Assembly (NCBI GenBank): GCA_021163765.1
Contig: JAGGTK010000037.1
Coordinates: 1 to 63,006, forward strand
Length of the DNA: 63,006 nucleotides
Reading direction: 5' to 3'
Source of the DNA: a bacterium
Lineage (GTDB): Bacteria > 4484-113
The notes beneath the pieces were generated by a model. It was given only the letters and a program-made list of their open reading frames with translations. It had not been told where the DNA came from and did not search any database. This document shows, in pieces, positions 9,286 to 18,675 of this stretch; the stretch's first letter is position 1, and each line of letters opens with the position of its first letter. A program made the translations under genes and the position numbers.

Positions 9286-10809
9286 CTACCCAAACTCGAT
9301 CCCCTGCGCGAGCGGCAGGTCGGTGCTCCAGTTCACCGTATTCGTCTGGCGGCGCATATAGGCTTTCCAGGCGTCGGAGCCGCTCTCGCGCCCGCCGCCG
9401 GTTTCCTTCTCGCCGCCGAACGCGCCGCCGATCTCCGCACCGCTGGTTCCGATGTTCACGTTCGCGATACCGCAATCCGAGCCTGTAACGCTGAGGAACC
9501 GGTGCGCCTCCTTCACGTCGTCCGTGAATATCGCGCTGGAAAGCCCCTGCGGCACGCCGTTGTGCAGCTCAATCGCTTCATCAAGCGTCCGGTAAGACAT
9601 CACGTATAAAATCGGCGCAAAAGTCTCGTCGCACACCAGCGGAAGCTGCTTCGGCGTCTCCACGATGCACGGCGTCACGTAACAGCCTCCGGGATACTCC
9701 TTGCCCCGCAGCTTCTTCCCGCCATACACGACTTTGCCACCCTCGCCCTGGATGCGCTTGATGGCAGCAAACATCAGCTCCACAGCGTCCGTGTCCACCA
9801 GCGGCCCCATCAGCGTTCCTTTCCTCAGCGGATTGCCGATGGGCACCTGCTTGTACGCCTTCACAAGCGCCTTTACCAGCTCATCCTTGACCGACTTGTG
9901 GGCGATGATGCGGCGCGTGGTGGTGCAGCGCTGGCCGGCTGTGCCCACCGCGCCGAACAGGATTGCTCGGATCGCCAATTCCATATTCGCGCTGGGCGTT
10001 ACGATGATCGCGTTATTACCGCCAAGCTCCAGAATGGTGCGGCCAAATCGTGCGGCAACAACCTGCGCGACGTGGTGCCCCACCCTCGTCGAGCCAGTCA
10101 TCGAAACGAGCTTCAGCCGGTTATCTTCAAGCATCACGTCGCCGATATCTCCGCCGCGCCCTACAACCAGGCTCATCAGTGCCGTCGGCACGCCGTTGCG
10201 CTTCAGCACGCGCTCGGCGATCTTCGTTACGGCAATCGCTGTGAGTGGTGCTTTGCTCGCGGGTTTCCATATCATCGCGTCTCCGCACACCGCCGCAAGC
10301 GCCGCGTTCCACGACCATACCGCGACGGGGAAGTTGAACGCCGAGATTATGCCCACCACACCCAGCGGATACCACTGCTCCATCATGAAATGCCTTTCGC
10401 GCTCGGAAGGCATCGTCAGTCCGTAAAGCTGGCGCGAAAGCCCGACGGCAAAGTCGCAGATATCAATCATCTCCTGCACTTCGCCCACGCCTTCCGGCAG
10501 GATTTTGCCCATCTCCAGCGTCACCAGCCTGCCCAGGTCCTCCTTGTGCTCGCGCAGCTCCAGCCCCAATTGCCGCACTACTTCACCGCGCTTGGGCGCC
10601 GGAACTTCGCGCCAGTATTCAAACGCTTCCTGCGCAGCGGCGGCAATCTTCTCGTAGTCCTTCGCGGTACACTGCCTCACGGACGCGATTCGCTTGCCGT
10701 TGATGGGCGTAACCACATCCAGCTTCTCGCCGCGGCCGAGCCACTTGCCGCCGAATCCGCCGTGATTCACATCCTCGATTCCAAGCCTTTTCAGAAATGC
10801 GTATGCCAT
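9286..10809 (-). CDS. Aldehyde dehydrogenase, ALDH7/antiquitin-like (aminoadipate-semialdehyde DH type)
   Basis: EDLGRLVTLEMGKILPEGVGEVQEMIDICDFAVGLSRQLYGLTMPSER, LELGGNNAIIV, GTAGQRCTTTRR. Confidence 0.93.
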   Translation of the reverse strand: MAYAFLKRLGIEDVNHGGFGGKWLGRGEKLDVVTPINGKRIASVRQCTAKDYEKIAAAAQEAFEYWREVPAPKRGEVVRQLGLELREHKEDLGRLVTLEMGKILPEGVGEVQEMIDICDFAVGLSRQLYGLTMPSERERHFMMEQWYPLGVVGIISAFNFPVAVWSWNAALAAVCGDAMIWKPASKAPLTAIAVTKIAERVLKRNGVPTALMSLVVGRGGDIGDVMLEDNRLKLVSMTGSTRVGHHVAQVVAARFGRTILELGGNNAIIVTPSANMELAIRAILFGAVGTAGQRCTTTRRIIAHKSVKDELVKALVKAYKQVPIGNPLRKGTLMGPLVDTDAVELMFAAIKRIQGEGGKVVYGGKKLRGKEYPGGCYVTPCIVETPKQLPLVCDETFAPILYVMSYRTLDEAIELHNGVPQGLSSAIFTDDVKEAHRFLSVTGSDCGIANVNIGTSGAEIGGAFGGEKETGGGRESGSDAWKAYMRRQTNTVNWSTDLPLAQGIEFG

Positions 10810-10844
10810 GTGGAAGTTCCTCCTGGGAGTATTCTAGCCGTGAA
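10645..10844. repeat. Direct repeat: ALDH 5' end plus upstream leader, copy at intact gene
   Basis: Near-identical to 13458-13657, including about 35 bp upstream of the start codon (ATGTGGAAGTTCCTCCTGGGAGTATTCTAGCCGTGAA). Confidence 0.93.
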
Positions 10845-10980
10845 ATGCTCAAAATTGAACCGCACTGGCCAGCTAGACGTAAGTTACAGATTGCTCGGGA
10901 CCAACAAGTTAAGGGTATAACAATATTGATAGCTGCACGAGTGCGGGCGAATCGCCCCGGCGCAGCGGGAGGGAACGATT

Positions 10981-13317
10981 ATGAGCTTCAGCAGCAGTCT
11001 CCATGACGCTTTTGTAGCGCTGGCTATCTGTGCGTTCGCACTTATGACCAGCGCCTGCGGGGGACATGAGCGCAAACCATCAAGCCTGCCTTCGTTACAG
11101 ACGGAGTTGCCAATAGCGCAGTCACCGGTAGAGGTCTCGCTGAACGAAACGCTTGCGGACCTGGAGAAGCTGAAAACTCCCGAGGGTGTCGCGCCGGACC
11201 TCTTCCAACAGCTCAAGGATGAGTTAGCCAAACAGCTTCACATCAATAGCGCTAGCAAAATCATATGCAGGCCCCCAACCGGCGAGGCCAACCGGGTGGA
11301 CGACCTCGCACTTACCGACAATAGCGACGGGACTTACACTCTTACCTGGCATTACCGCAATCTGGGTGACTACGACCAAAACGGCACCGTCGGCATTTCC
11401 GACATCACACCCATTGCGATGCATTACGGCGAAACCTACGACGTCGAGGACGTAAACTGCCTTCTCGCCGTCATCGACGGCAGCGGCAATTGCATCATCG
11501 ATTGCGCCGATATCATGCCTATTGCTGAGGGCTTCTCCAGTGTGGTGGTCGGGTACAAGGTCCGTGTAGCCGATTCATCCCTAGCATTTGAGAATCTCGG
11601 CTCGGTGGGCTTTGAAGCAGCAGAAGGCGCCGTTATTGAGAGGAGAGTTTGCAGCCATTCTTTCTCGGCAGAAGCTGTAGGTGATGGCGTCCTATTTCAG
11701 GTTGTCGCATACGATTCGAGTGGCGAGTTCGGAGAACCATCAGAAACGTTGCCCTTCCCTTTCGGACCTCCGCTTATTCTTGATGTTCAGCCGCGAGAGG
11801 TTTATCTCGATATGGGTCAGGTCTTTACCGCCATAGCCGTTGGGGGGCCCTATGATGAGGACGGCAACCTGAATTTCACAGAGGCTTGGGATATGGGTGA
11901 AGGCGTTTCGCCAAGTAAGCTGAAAACGGCAACAGAGCTGGGCGGAAGTCCGGTAGCGCTTGTCGTAGGCGCGAAACTGGGCACCTACGAGGCATCTCTC
12001 TCTCTACGGAATCAGTTTGGGGAGCATACATATCCATTCTCCTATGAAGTGAGGGAATCGAGTTCTTGGGTTCACTCTTGGAGACCAGGTGAGTGGACGG
12101 ATGTAGATGGGGCAATTTGGCGGCCGAACGGGCATCTTGCGCTCATAGGCTATGCCAAGATTTCACACGATTACGTCGCGGTTGAGTTCACGACCGCGGG
12201 CGAACTCGTATCCGCAAAGACACTGGGCATCCCGGCAGGCGTACGAATCATCTCTCTTCTGACCGATAGCAGAGGGAACATCTACATTGGTGGCTGGACC
12301 GATGCTTACGGTGATGTGTATGGGGACATAGTAGTAATGAAATTGGACCCCGATTGGAATCTCGTATTCGCAAAAGCCTTGGGCGGACCTGCAACTGACC
12401 ATTTCAGCGACTTATGCGTGGATTCTCAGGAGAACATCTATGTAACAGGACAAAGAACAGACTGCCCCTTTTCCCATTGGGACCTTTATGTACTCAAGTT
12501 AGACAAGTATGGAGAGGTAGAGTTTACCGAGGGATGGGATAAAGGCGGATGGATGGATGGGGGGAGAGATATAGCCGTCGATGAGCAAGGGAACATCTAT
12601 ATATCAGGCTCTACGGGGCCTCTTGAAGGAGAAGGAGGCGGACCACTTCTGCTCAAGTTCAGCTTGGATGGGAGCCTGATTTTCGTTAAGCTGTATGACG
12701 GATTAGCGCCAGGAGAGCTTGTGGTTTCTAATACTCTCTATTTCCGCAGCGGTTCTACCATCGGAGAACTGACAAGCGATGGTGATGTCGTGTGGGCAAA
12801 AAATTGGGTGCTACCGGAGAATGTTTCGTTTAATAAGATGCGTGTACTTACACCGGAGCGTTTTCTGCTTCTGGGCAGCCACTGGGAAAGCTACGACGTA
12901 TTAGCGTGCTCACCCCCATGGAGGTCAGTGACAAGCATCCTGCTCATACAGTTGAAAAAAGACGGAACAGTCTCCCTCGCCAAAAAATGGGGACCTCCTC
13001 CACCCACGTATTGGTGGGATGCTTGGACTCCCGTCGCAGCTGACTTGCTCACTGACGACAGCGGAAATGCCTATATCGCCGGATCTTCTCAAGGCAGAAC
13101 TGGCTGCTGGACAGATATGAGCCTGACCGGAGATTTCACTGAGATTGATCTCTCAGCCATGAACATTCAGGGCGAGATTAAAGACCTGCACCTGACGGAA
13201 ACCGTTCTTCCAGATTTAGAGCCCTCCATTCCGCTTGAGGGTGAGATAGACGCCCTTCCAGAGCCCCCTGATAGCCACTACCGAAAAAGTGATTTTATCT
13301 TACTGAAGAATTTCTAA
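10981..13317 (+). CDS. Lipoprotein with internal dockerin-like module and SBBP-type beta-propeller repeats
   Basis: Lipobox LMTSACGG; GDYDQNGTVGISDITPIAMHYGE...AVIDGSGNCIIDCADIMPIAEGF; DSRGNIYIGGWTD and DSQENIYVTGQRTD repeats. Confidence 0.85.
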   Translation: MSFSSSLHDAFVALAICAFALMTSACGGHERKPSSLPSLQTELPIAQSPVEVSLNETLADLEKLKTPEGVAPDLFQQLKDELAKQLHINSASKIICRPPTGEANRVDDLALTDNSDGTYTLTWHYRNLGDYDQNGTVGISDITPIAMHYGETYDVEDVNCLLAVIDGSGNCIIDCADIMPIAEGFSSVVVGYKVRVADSSLAFENLGSVGFEAAEGAVIERRVCSHSFSAEAVGDGVLFQVVAYDSSGEFGEPSETLPFPFGPPLILDVQPREVYLDMGQVFTAIAVGGPYDEDGNLNFTEAWDMGEGVSPSKLKTATELGGSPVALVVGAKLGTYEASLSLRNQFGEHTYPFSYEVRESSSWVHSWRPGEWTDVDGAIWRPNGHLALIGYAKISHDYVAVEFTTAGELVSAKTLGIPAGVRIISLLTDSRGNIYIGGWTDAYGDVYGDIVVMKLDPDWNLVFAKALGGPATDHFSDLCVDSQENIYVTGQRTDCPFSHWDLYVLKLDKYGEVEFTEGWDKGGWMDGGRDIAVDEQGNIYISGSTGPLEGEGGGPLLLKFSLDGSLIFVKLYDGLAPGELVVSNTLYFRSGSTIGELTSDGDVVWAKNWVLPENVSFNKMRVLTPERFLLLGSHWESYDVLACSPPWRSVTSILLIQLKKDGTVSLAKKWGPPPPTYWWDAWTPVAADLLTDDSGNAYIAGSSQGRTGCWTDMSLTGDFTEIDLSAMNIQGEIKDLHLTETVLPDLEPSIPLEGEIDALPEPPDSHYRKSDFILLKNF

Positions 13318-13436
13318 GTCTCCTCTGTTTATAGCAAGAGAGCCTTATAGGTAGTCGCTTATTTCACCAATATCAGGGAGTGAACCGGTCAAGCAGAACA
13401 CACTGCTGGCATGCAAGCGCTGTGAAGCTGGTCGCC

Positions 13437-13622
13437 TTACCCCAGGAAGCGCCGCGCCGTCTTCTCGTAATCCTCCGCAGTGCATTGCCTTATCGACGCG
13501 ATTCGCTTGCCGTTGATGGGCGTGACCACATCCAGCTCCTCGCCGCGGCCGAGCCACTTGCCGCCAAATCCGCCGTGATTCACATCCTCGATTCCAAGCC
13601 TTTTCAGAAATGCGTATGCCAT
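13437..13622 (-). pseudogene. ALDH 5'-end remnant
   Basis: MAYAFLKRLGIEDVNHGGFGGKWLGRGEELDVVTPINGKRIASIRQCTAEDYEKTARRFLG*, truncated copy of the ALDH N-terminus. Confidence 0.92.
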
Positions 13623-13719
13623 GTGGAAGTTCCTCCTGGGAGTATTCTAGCCGTGAATGGATGAAAGGTGAACCATGCTGGGTAGGTGAACTGACCAGCT
13701 CAGCAACTACGGACACGGA

Positions 13720-13768
13720 CTCGCGAATTCATTCGCGAGAATGACCGTGTGGAGACTGAAGTCTCCAC
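13720..13768. repeat. Paired perfect hairpins (REP/BIME-like)
   Basis: ctcgcgaa-ttca-ttcgcgag (13720-13739) and gtggagac-tgaa-gtctccac (13749-13768). Confidence 0.7.
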
Positions 13769-13875
13769 TCCTGCTTATCTTAGAAGCACCGCTTTGCCTG
13801 GAACAATTCCCCTGTTCGTGAGTCTGATAAGTGTCAGCAAATGTGCCCTTAGGCACAACGAAAGAAGGGAATATC

Positions 13876-15777
13876 ATGGTCAAGTCAGCGACCCTACGGC
13901 TGGCGGTTATCACCGCCGCGCTGTTGTGCGCTTTCGCATTAGCGTTTGCTTCGTGCGGGAAGGGGAAGCACTCTACCGGGAACGTCGCTCTGCCCTCACC
14001 CACTGGCGACCTGTCGCCCACCGCCTCGCCATCGCAGTCCCCGGACGATGCTCTAGCGGAGCTGGACGCGCTCGCCTGTCCCGAGGGCGTGGACGCGGCG
14101 CTGTGGACGGAGTTGAAGGATGCGTTTGCCGATACGCTCGCTGCCCGTGGAGAAGCCAAGACAGTCTCCACCCCACCCACCGGCGAAGCTAACCGGGTAA
14201 ACGACCTAGCCATTACCGACAACGGCGACGGTACCTATACACTGTCCTGGCATTACCGCAATTTGGGCGATTACGACCAGAACGGCATTGTCGGCATATC
14301 TGACATCACACCTTTAGCGCAGCATTTCGGCGAAACCGTCCCGGAGGACGACCTTAGCCGCACCAGCATCCAGGCGGTGATTGACGGTTCCGGGAACGGT
14401 GTCGTAGACATCGCTGATATTACGGCGATAGCGGCCAATTACCTGAGCGAGTTCAGCGAGTATGTCGTGGAGAGATCGTTTGCGGCGCCGGCACAATATG
14501 CTAAGGTTGGCGCGCTAACGTTGGCGGATGCTACAAGTGACGGGGCGAAGCGCTTTTCGCACATCATCCCCTTTGCGCGACGAATGCTTTTTCGGGTAGC
14601 GCCGTGTCATCCAAGTGGAAAAGCTGGTGTCTATTCCGAGCCGGTAGAGCTTCGCATTGCAGGTGGAGACTGGCATATGCATTGTAAAGACCCGCAGCAC
14701 ACGATGAGAAGTCCTTACGTGGGACCGCAAATGGTCGGCGCTATAACCGCGACGAAGGCAAGGGGCCACTTCAAATGGAATTCGGTAATAAGTGACGAGG
14801 GCATAATCTATGTCATGCTCAAAGGACACAACGGGGGGCTCTGGGCGATTAACCGTGATGGTACCGTCTCGTGGATATTCACTCTTTCCGACCACGAAAT
14901 TCCTGAATTCTCGTCCCCCGCAATAGCCAAGGATGGGATGTTGTATTTCTCGAGCGTATCCCACTTGCTGGCGGTAAATCCCGACGGCAGCCTGAAGTGG
15001 AGAGTAGAGTTGCCTGCGGCTGGCTACTTCAGTAGCCCAACCGTAGGACCTGATGGTGCTATTTACCTGGGCACTGGAGACGGTTTCCGAGATACGGAGG
15101 ACGGCTATCTAATTGCTCTTAATCCGGACGGATCCCTAAGATGGGATTATCTTGCTGGAAGCGGTGTCGTCTCGACGGCGGCGGTCCGTGAGGACGGGAC
15201 TGTTTACTCAGCCACTTACGAAGGCACGGTCTTCGCGTTGAACGGGGACGGCAGCCTCAAGTGGGAGCTGGAAGTTGGCAGAGCGGGAGCGCTGTGGTCC
15301 AGCCCGGCAATAGGCGATGACGGGACTATCTACATAGGTGTTCAGGGCGGGAAATGGAATGCGCCGCCTGAGGGCGACATTGGGTACCTTGACGCGATAT
15401 CTGCTGACGGTTCACTGAAGTGGGAGTTTCAGACAGAGGGATGGATATCATCCTGCCCTGCTATCGCAGAAGACGGGACAGTATACGCCGCCAGCATCTT
15501 TGGCCATCTCTACGCCATCAATCCCGATGGCACAATGAAATGGCGGTTCACCGCGGATTCTCCCATCTTGGGCAATCCGGCAGTTGGCGGGGACGGGCTG
15601 ATCTACATCGCGCCTAATTCGGGTACTGTCTATGCCATAACACCTGATGGAGCGGTGAAATGGTCGCAGGCTGTTTCACCTGCCTGCCCGTACGGTGGCA
15701 ATCCGGTGTTGGGAGAGGATGGCTTGCTCTACATCGGTCTCGGCGACAGCTATTTAGCGATCGGCGACGGATGGTAA
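13876..15777 (+). CDS. Lipoprotein with internal dockerin-like module and PQQ-like beta-propeller
   Basis: MVKSATLRLAVITAALLCAFALAFASCGKG; GDYDQNGIVGISDITPLAQHFGE...VIDGSGNGVVDIADITAIAANY; repeated SSPAIGDDGTIYIG...LKWEF. Confidence 0.85.
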   Translation: MVKSATLRLAVITAALLCAFALAFASCGKGKHSTGNVALPSPTGDLSPTASPSQSPDDALAELDALACPEGVDAALWTELKDAFADTLAARGEAKTVSTPPTGEANRVNDLAITDNGDGTYTLSWHYRNLGDYDQNGIVGISDITPLAQHFGETVPEDDLSRTSIQAVIDGSGNGVVDIADITAIAANYLSEFSEYVVERSFAAPAQYAKVGALTLADATSDGAKRFSHIIPFARRMLFRVAPCHPSGKAGVYSEPVELRIAGGDWHMHCKDPQHTMRSPYVGPQMVGAITATKARGHFKWNSVISDEGIIYVMLKGHNGGLWAINRDGTVSWIFTLSDHEIPEFSSPAIAKDGMLYFSSVSHLLAVNPDGSLKWRVELPAAGYFSSPTVGPDGAIYLGTGDGFRDTEDGYLIALNPDGSLRWDYLAGSGVVSTAAVREDGTVYSATYEGTVFALNGDGSLKWELEVGRAGALWSSPAIGDDGTIYIGVQGGKWNAPPEGDIGYLDAISADGSLKWEFQTEGWISSCPAIAEDGTVYAASIFGHLYAINPDGTMKWRFTADSPILGNPAVGGDGLIYIAPNSGTVYAITPDGAVKWSQAVSPACPYGGNPVLGEDGLLYIGLGDSYLAIGDGW

Positions 15778-16021
15778 CCGGTTGCAGCATAGATTGCCGG
15801 CTCCCGATTATGTGCTAAACCGAGTTCTGCGATCGAGAACTTAGCCCGCGCAACTTCAAAGTCCATAGCTAAAAGAACTACAAACCGATATAGGTTCTAA
15901 GCCTATACACGGGCATCGTTCGCCAACAGCAATCCTGCGACGCTTCTGCCGGGAAAGGCGAAACTTATTTCACGTCACAGCTAAGTGCTGATTTACTCAA
16001 TCCGCCAAGCGCCAAGATACA

Positions 16022-16816
16022 TCATTCCCCCGGCCGGTGCACCTTCAAGATGCCGCCCTGCTCCTGGGGCGTAACCAGTATCTCATCGATATTCACGTGC
16101 TTCGGGCGCGAGACCGCCCAGACGATGCAGTCCGCGATGTCCTCGCCAACGAGAGGCTTCATCCCCTTGTAAACCTCGCTGGCCTTCTCCTTATCGCCAA
16201 AGAAGCGAACATCCGAGAACTCCGTTTCAACCATTCCCGGCGATATTACGGTCAATCGCACCGGCTTATCCACAATCTCCACGCGCATCGCCTGCGAGAG
16301 GGAGCGCACAGCGGCCTTCGTCGCGCAGTAAACGCTGCCGCCGGGATAGGCATACCATCCGGCTATACTCGCCACGTTCACGATATTCCCGTTCCCTGAA
16401 TCAATAAGCGCTGGCATCATCTCCTGCGTCATTCGGATCAGCCCAACGACGTTCGTCTCGATCATCACCTGAACGTTTTCTTCAGGAGTTTCCACGAGCG
16501 GATCGACCCCGCGCACCAGTCCGGCATTGTTCACCAGGATGTGCACCGTGCCGAACCTCTCCTTCACCATTGCCCCGAAAGCCCTGACATCGTCCAGCTT
16601 CTGCACGTCCAGTGGAGCGGTGGCGATCTCAACTCCTGGATTATCCCGTGTCACGCGGTTGTGCAGGTCTGCCAGGCGCTCAACGCGCCGCGCTCCCATT
16701 GCGACGTGGCATCCCGCCTTAGCCAGGGCGCAAACCGTCGCTTCACCAATGCCCGCGCTTGCGCCGGTAACAACCGCGACTTTGTCTTTCAGGCCTTCGT
16801 ACATATCAGCCTCCAA
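16022..16816 (-). CDS. SDR family oxidoreductase
   Basis: KVAVVTGASAGIGEAT, LVNNAGLV, YCATKAAVRSLSQAMR. Confidence 0.92.
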   Translation of the reverse strand: MEADMYEGLKDKVAVVTGASAGIGEATVCALAKAGCHVAMGARRVERLADLHNRVTRDNPGVEIATAPLDVQKLDDVRAFGAMVKERFGTVHILVNNAGLVRGVDPLVETPEENVQVMIETNVVGLIRMTQEMMPALIDSGNGNIVNVASIAGWYAYPGGSVYCATKAAVRSLSQAMRVEIVDKPVRLTVISPGMVETEFSDVRFFGDKEKASEVYKGMKPLVGEDIADCIVWAVSRPKHVNIDEILVTPQEQGGILKVHRPGE

Positions 16817-16872
16817 GAGCGTTTAAACGTGCGTCAACAGCCCTAACAGATACGCCCGTTGCCGATAAGCGG

Positions 16873-18507
16873 CTACTCCTCCGCCAGGAAGGGGTAGCGG
16901 TAGTCCTTGGGCGGCAGGAAGTTCTCCTTGACCGCGCGCTGCGACACCCAGCGCAGCAAATTGAGCATGCTGCCGGCCTTGTCATTCGTGCCGCTCGCCC
17001 GGCTTCCGCCGAACGGCTGCTGCCCCACGACCGCTCCGGTCGGCTTGTCGTTGATGTAGAAGTTGCCCGAGGAATGCCAGAGGATATCGTAGGCGAGATT
17101 AACGGCTTTGCGGTCTTCGGCATATATCCCGCCTGTCAGGGCATATGGCGAAGTCCCGTCGCATAACCGGAGCGTCTTCTCATATTCGCGGTCGGGATAG
17201 ACGTAGATCGTAACCACCGGCCCGAATATCTCCTCCACCATGCACAAATAGTCCGGCTTCTTGGCCTCGACGACCGTCGGCTCGATGAAGTAGCCCTTGC
17301 TGTCGTCGTAACCGCCACCGCAGATAATTTTTGCATCACGGGACTTACGCGCGTTCTCGATGTATCCGGTAACCGTCTTGAACGCAGAGCGGTCAATCAC
17401 TGCGTTCATGAAGCACGAAAAATCCGTCACGTCGCCCATCTTTATGGTGGCAATCTCCTCGAGGAGCATCTTCTTCAGCCTGGCCCACCGGCTGGATGGC
17501 ACGTATACGCGCGACGCGGCGGAGCACTTCTGCCCCTGGTACTCGTAGCTTCCCCGCACGATTGCCGTTACCACCACCTCTAGATTGGCGGAGTTGTGGA
17601 CGAAGATAAAGTCCTTGCCGCCCGTTTCGCCAACGATGCGCGGGTAGGTGTGGTAGCTTTCAATGTTGGCGCCAATCGTCTTCCACATGGTCTGGAACGT
17701 AGAGGTTGAGCCCGTGAAGTGAACCCCTGCCAAATCGGGATGCGACAGCGCCCTGGGGCCAATCTTCGCCCCGGAACCTGGCAGGAAATTGATGACTCCC
17801 GGCGGGAGGCCTGCCTCCTCAAGCAGCAGCATTATGTCGTACGCCGGGAATACAGCGCTCCGCGCCGGCTTCCAGAGTACCACGTTGCCCATCATCGCCG
17901 GCGCTGTGGGCAGATTGCCCATAATGGAGGCGAAGTTGAAAGGCGTAACCGCAAAAACGAATCCCTCCAGCGGCCGTGCCTCCGTATAGTTCCACACACC
18001 ATCCAACGAATACGGTGGCTGCTCCTCGTAAATCTGCTGGGCGTACCATGGATTGAACCGCCAGAAGTCGATAAGTTCACACGCAGAGTCTATCTCCGCT
18101 TGAAAGGCGTTCTTGCTCTGCCCAAGCATCGTCGCGGCGTTCAACCGGGCGCGCCAGGGGCCGGATAGCAGCTCCGCAGCACGCAAAAAGATGGACATGC
18201 GCTGCTCCCAGGGCATACGCGCCCATTCCTGCCACGCCTTCGCTGCGGCCTGCACCGCCATCTCGACTTCATCCGGCCCGGCCATGTGGTATTCGGCCAG
18301 AACGTGGCCGTGGTCGTGCGGACACACGCTCTTGCCGAGCTGGCCCGTGCGTATCCGTTTTCCGCCAATAATCAGCGGTATTTCAATCTTGCGCCGAAGC
18401 TGGCGCTTGAGCTCCGCCTTCAACTCAGCGCGCTCGGTTGCTCCCGGCGCATATGAAAACACCGGCTCGTTCACCGGCACAGGGATGTTTGGCCTTCCGT
18501 TAAGCAT
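16873..18507 (-). CDS. pruA: L-glutamate gamma-semialdehyde (1-pyrroline-5-carboxylate) dehydrogenase
   Basis: GVHFTGSTSTFQTMWKTIGANIESYHTYPRIVGETGGKDFIFVHNSA, YQGQKCSAASRVYVP. Confidence 0.92.
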   Translation of the reverse strand: MLNGRPNIPVPVNEPVFSYAPGATERAELKAELKRQLRRKIEIPLIIGGKRIRTGQLGKSVCPHDHGHVLAEYHMAGPDEVEMAVQAAAKAWQEWARMPWEQRMSIFLRAAELLSGPWRARLNAATMLGQSKNAFQAEIDSACELIDFWRFNPWYAQQIYEEQPPYSLDGVWNYTEARPLEGFVFAVTPFNFASIMGNLPTAPAMMGNVVLWKPARSAVFPAYDIMLLLEEAGLPPGVINFLPGSGAKIGPRALSHPDLAGVHFTGSTSTFQTMWKTIGANIESYHTYPRIVGETGGKDFIFVHNSANLEVVVTAIVRGSYEYQGQKCSAASRVYVPSSRWARLKKMLLEEIATIKMGDVTDFSCFMNAVIDRSAFKTVTGYIENARKSRDAKIICGGGYDDSKGYFIEPTVVEAKKPDYLCMVEEIFGPVVTIYVYPDREYEKTLRLCDGTSPYALTGGIYAEDRKAVNLAYDILWHSSGNFYINDKPTGAVVGQQPFGGSRASGTNDKAGSMLNLLRWVSQRAVKENFLPPKDYRYPFLAEE

Positions 18508-18675
18508 AGTTACCTTCCTCCATCAGCATATGTCATGTTTGGCTCCGCCACCAGAGATTTAGCCGGAGCGCCATTACAAGCACAGAATGCACACGTACTT
18601 GTCCGCCGCCGAAATCGCCGCAATTATAACACCGCGCAGCACCCGCCCACACGCCAGCTCTCCGCGCAAATACTT

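Noticed and set aside
9898-10920. 340-aa plus-strand ORF over ALDH
   Set aside because: Antisense shadow of a clear ALDH gene; His/Arg/Pro-rich composition with no family features.
13380-13664. 94-aa plus-strand ORF
   Set aside because: Antisense to the ALDH 5' remnant; also appears opposite the intact copy, so it is a by-product of the duplication.
15778-16021. Possible ncRNA or tRNA in a 244-bp gap
   Set aside because: Only weak short stems (for example atagg...cctat); no tRNA T-loop or recognisable RNA family seen.
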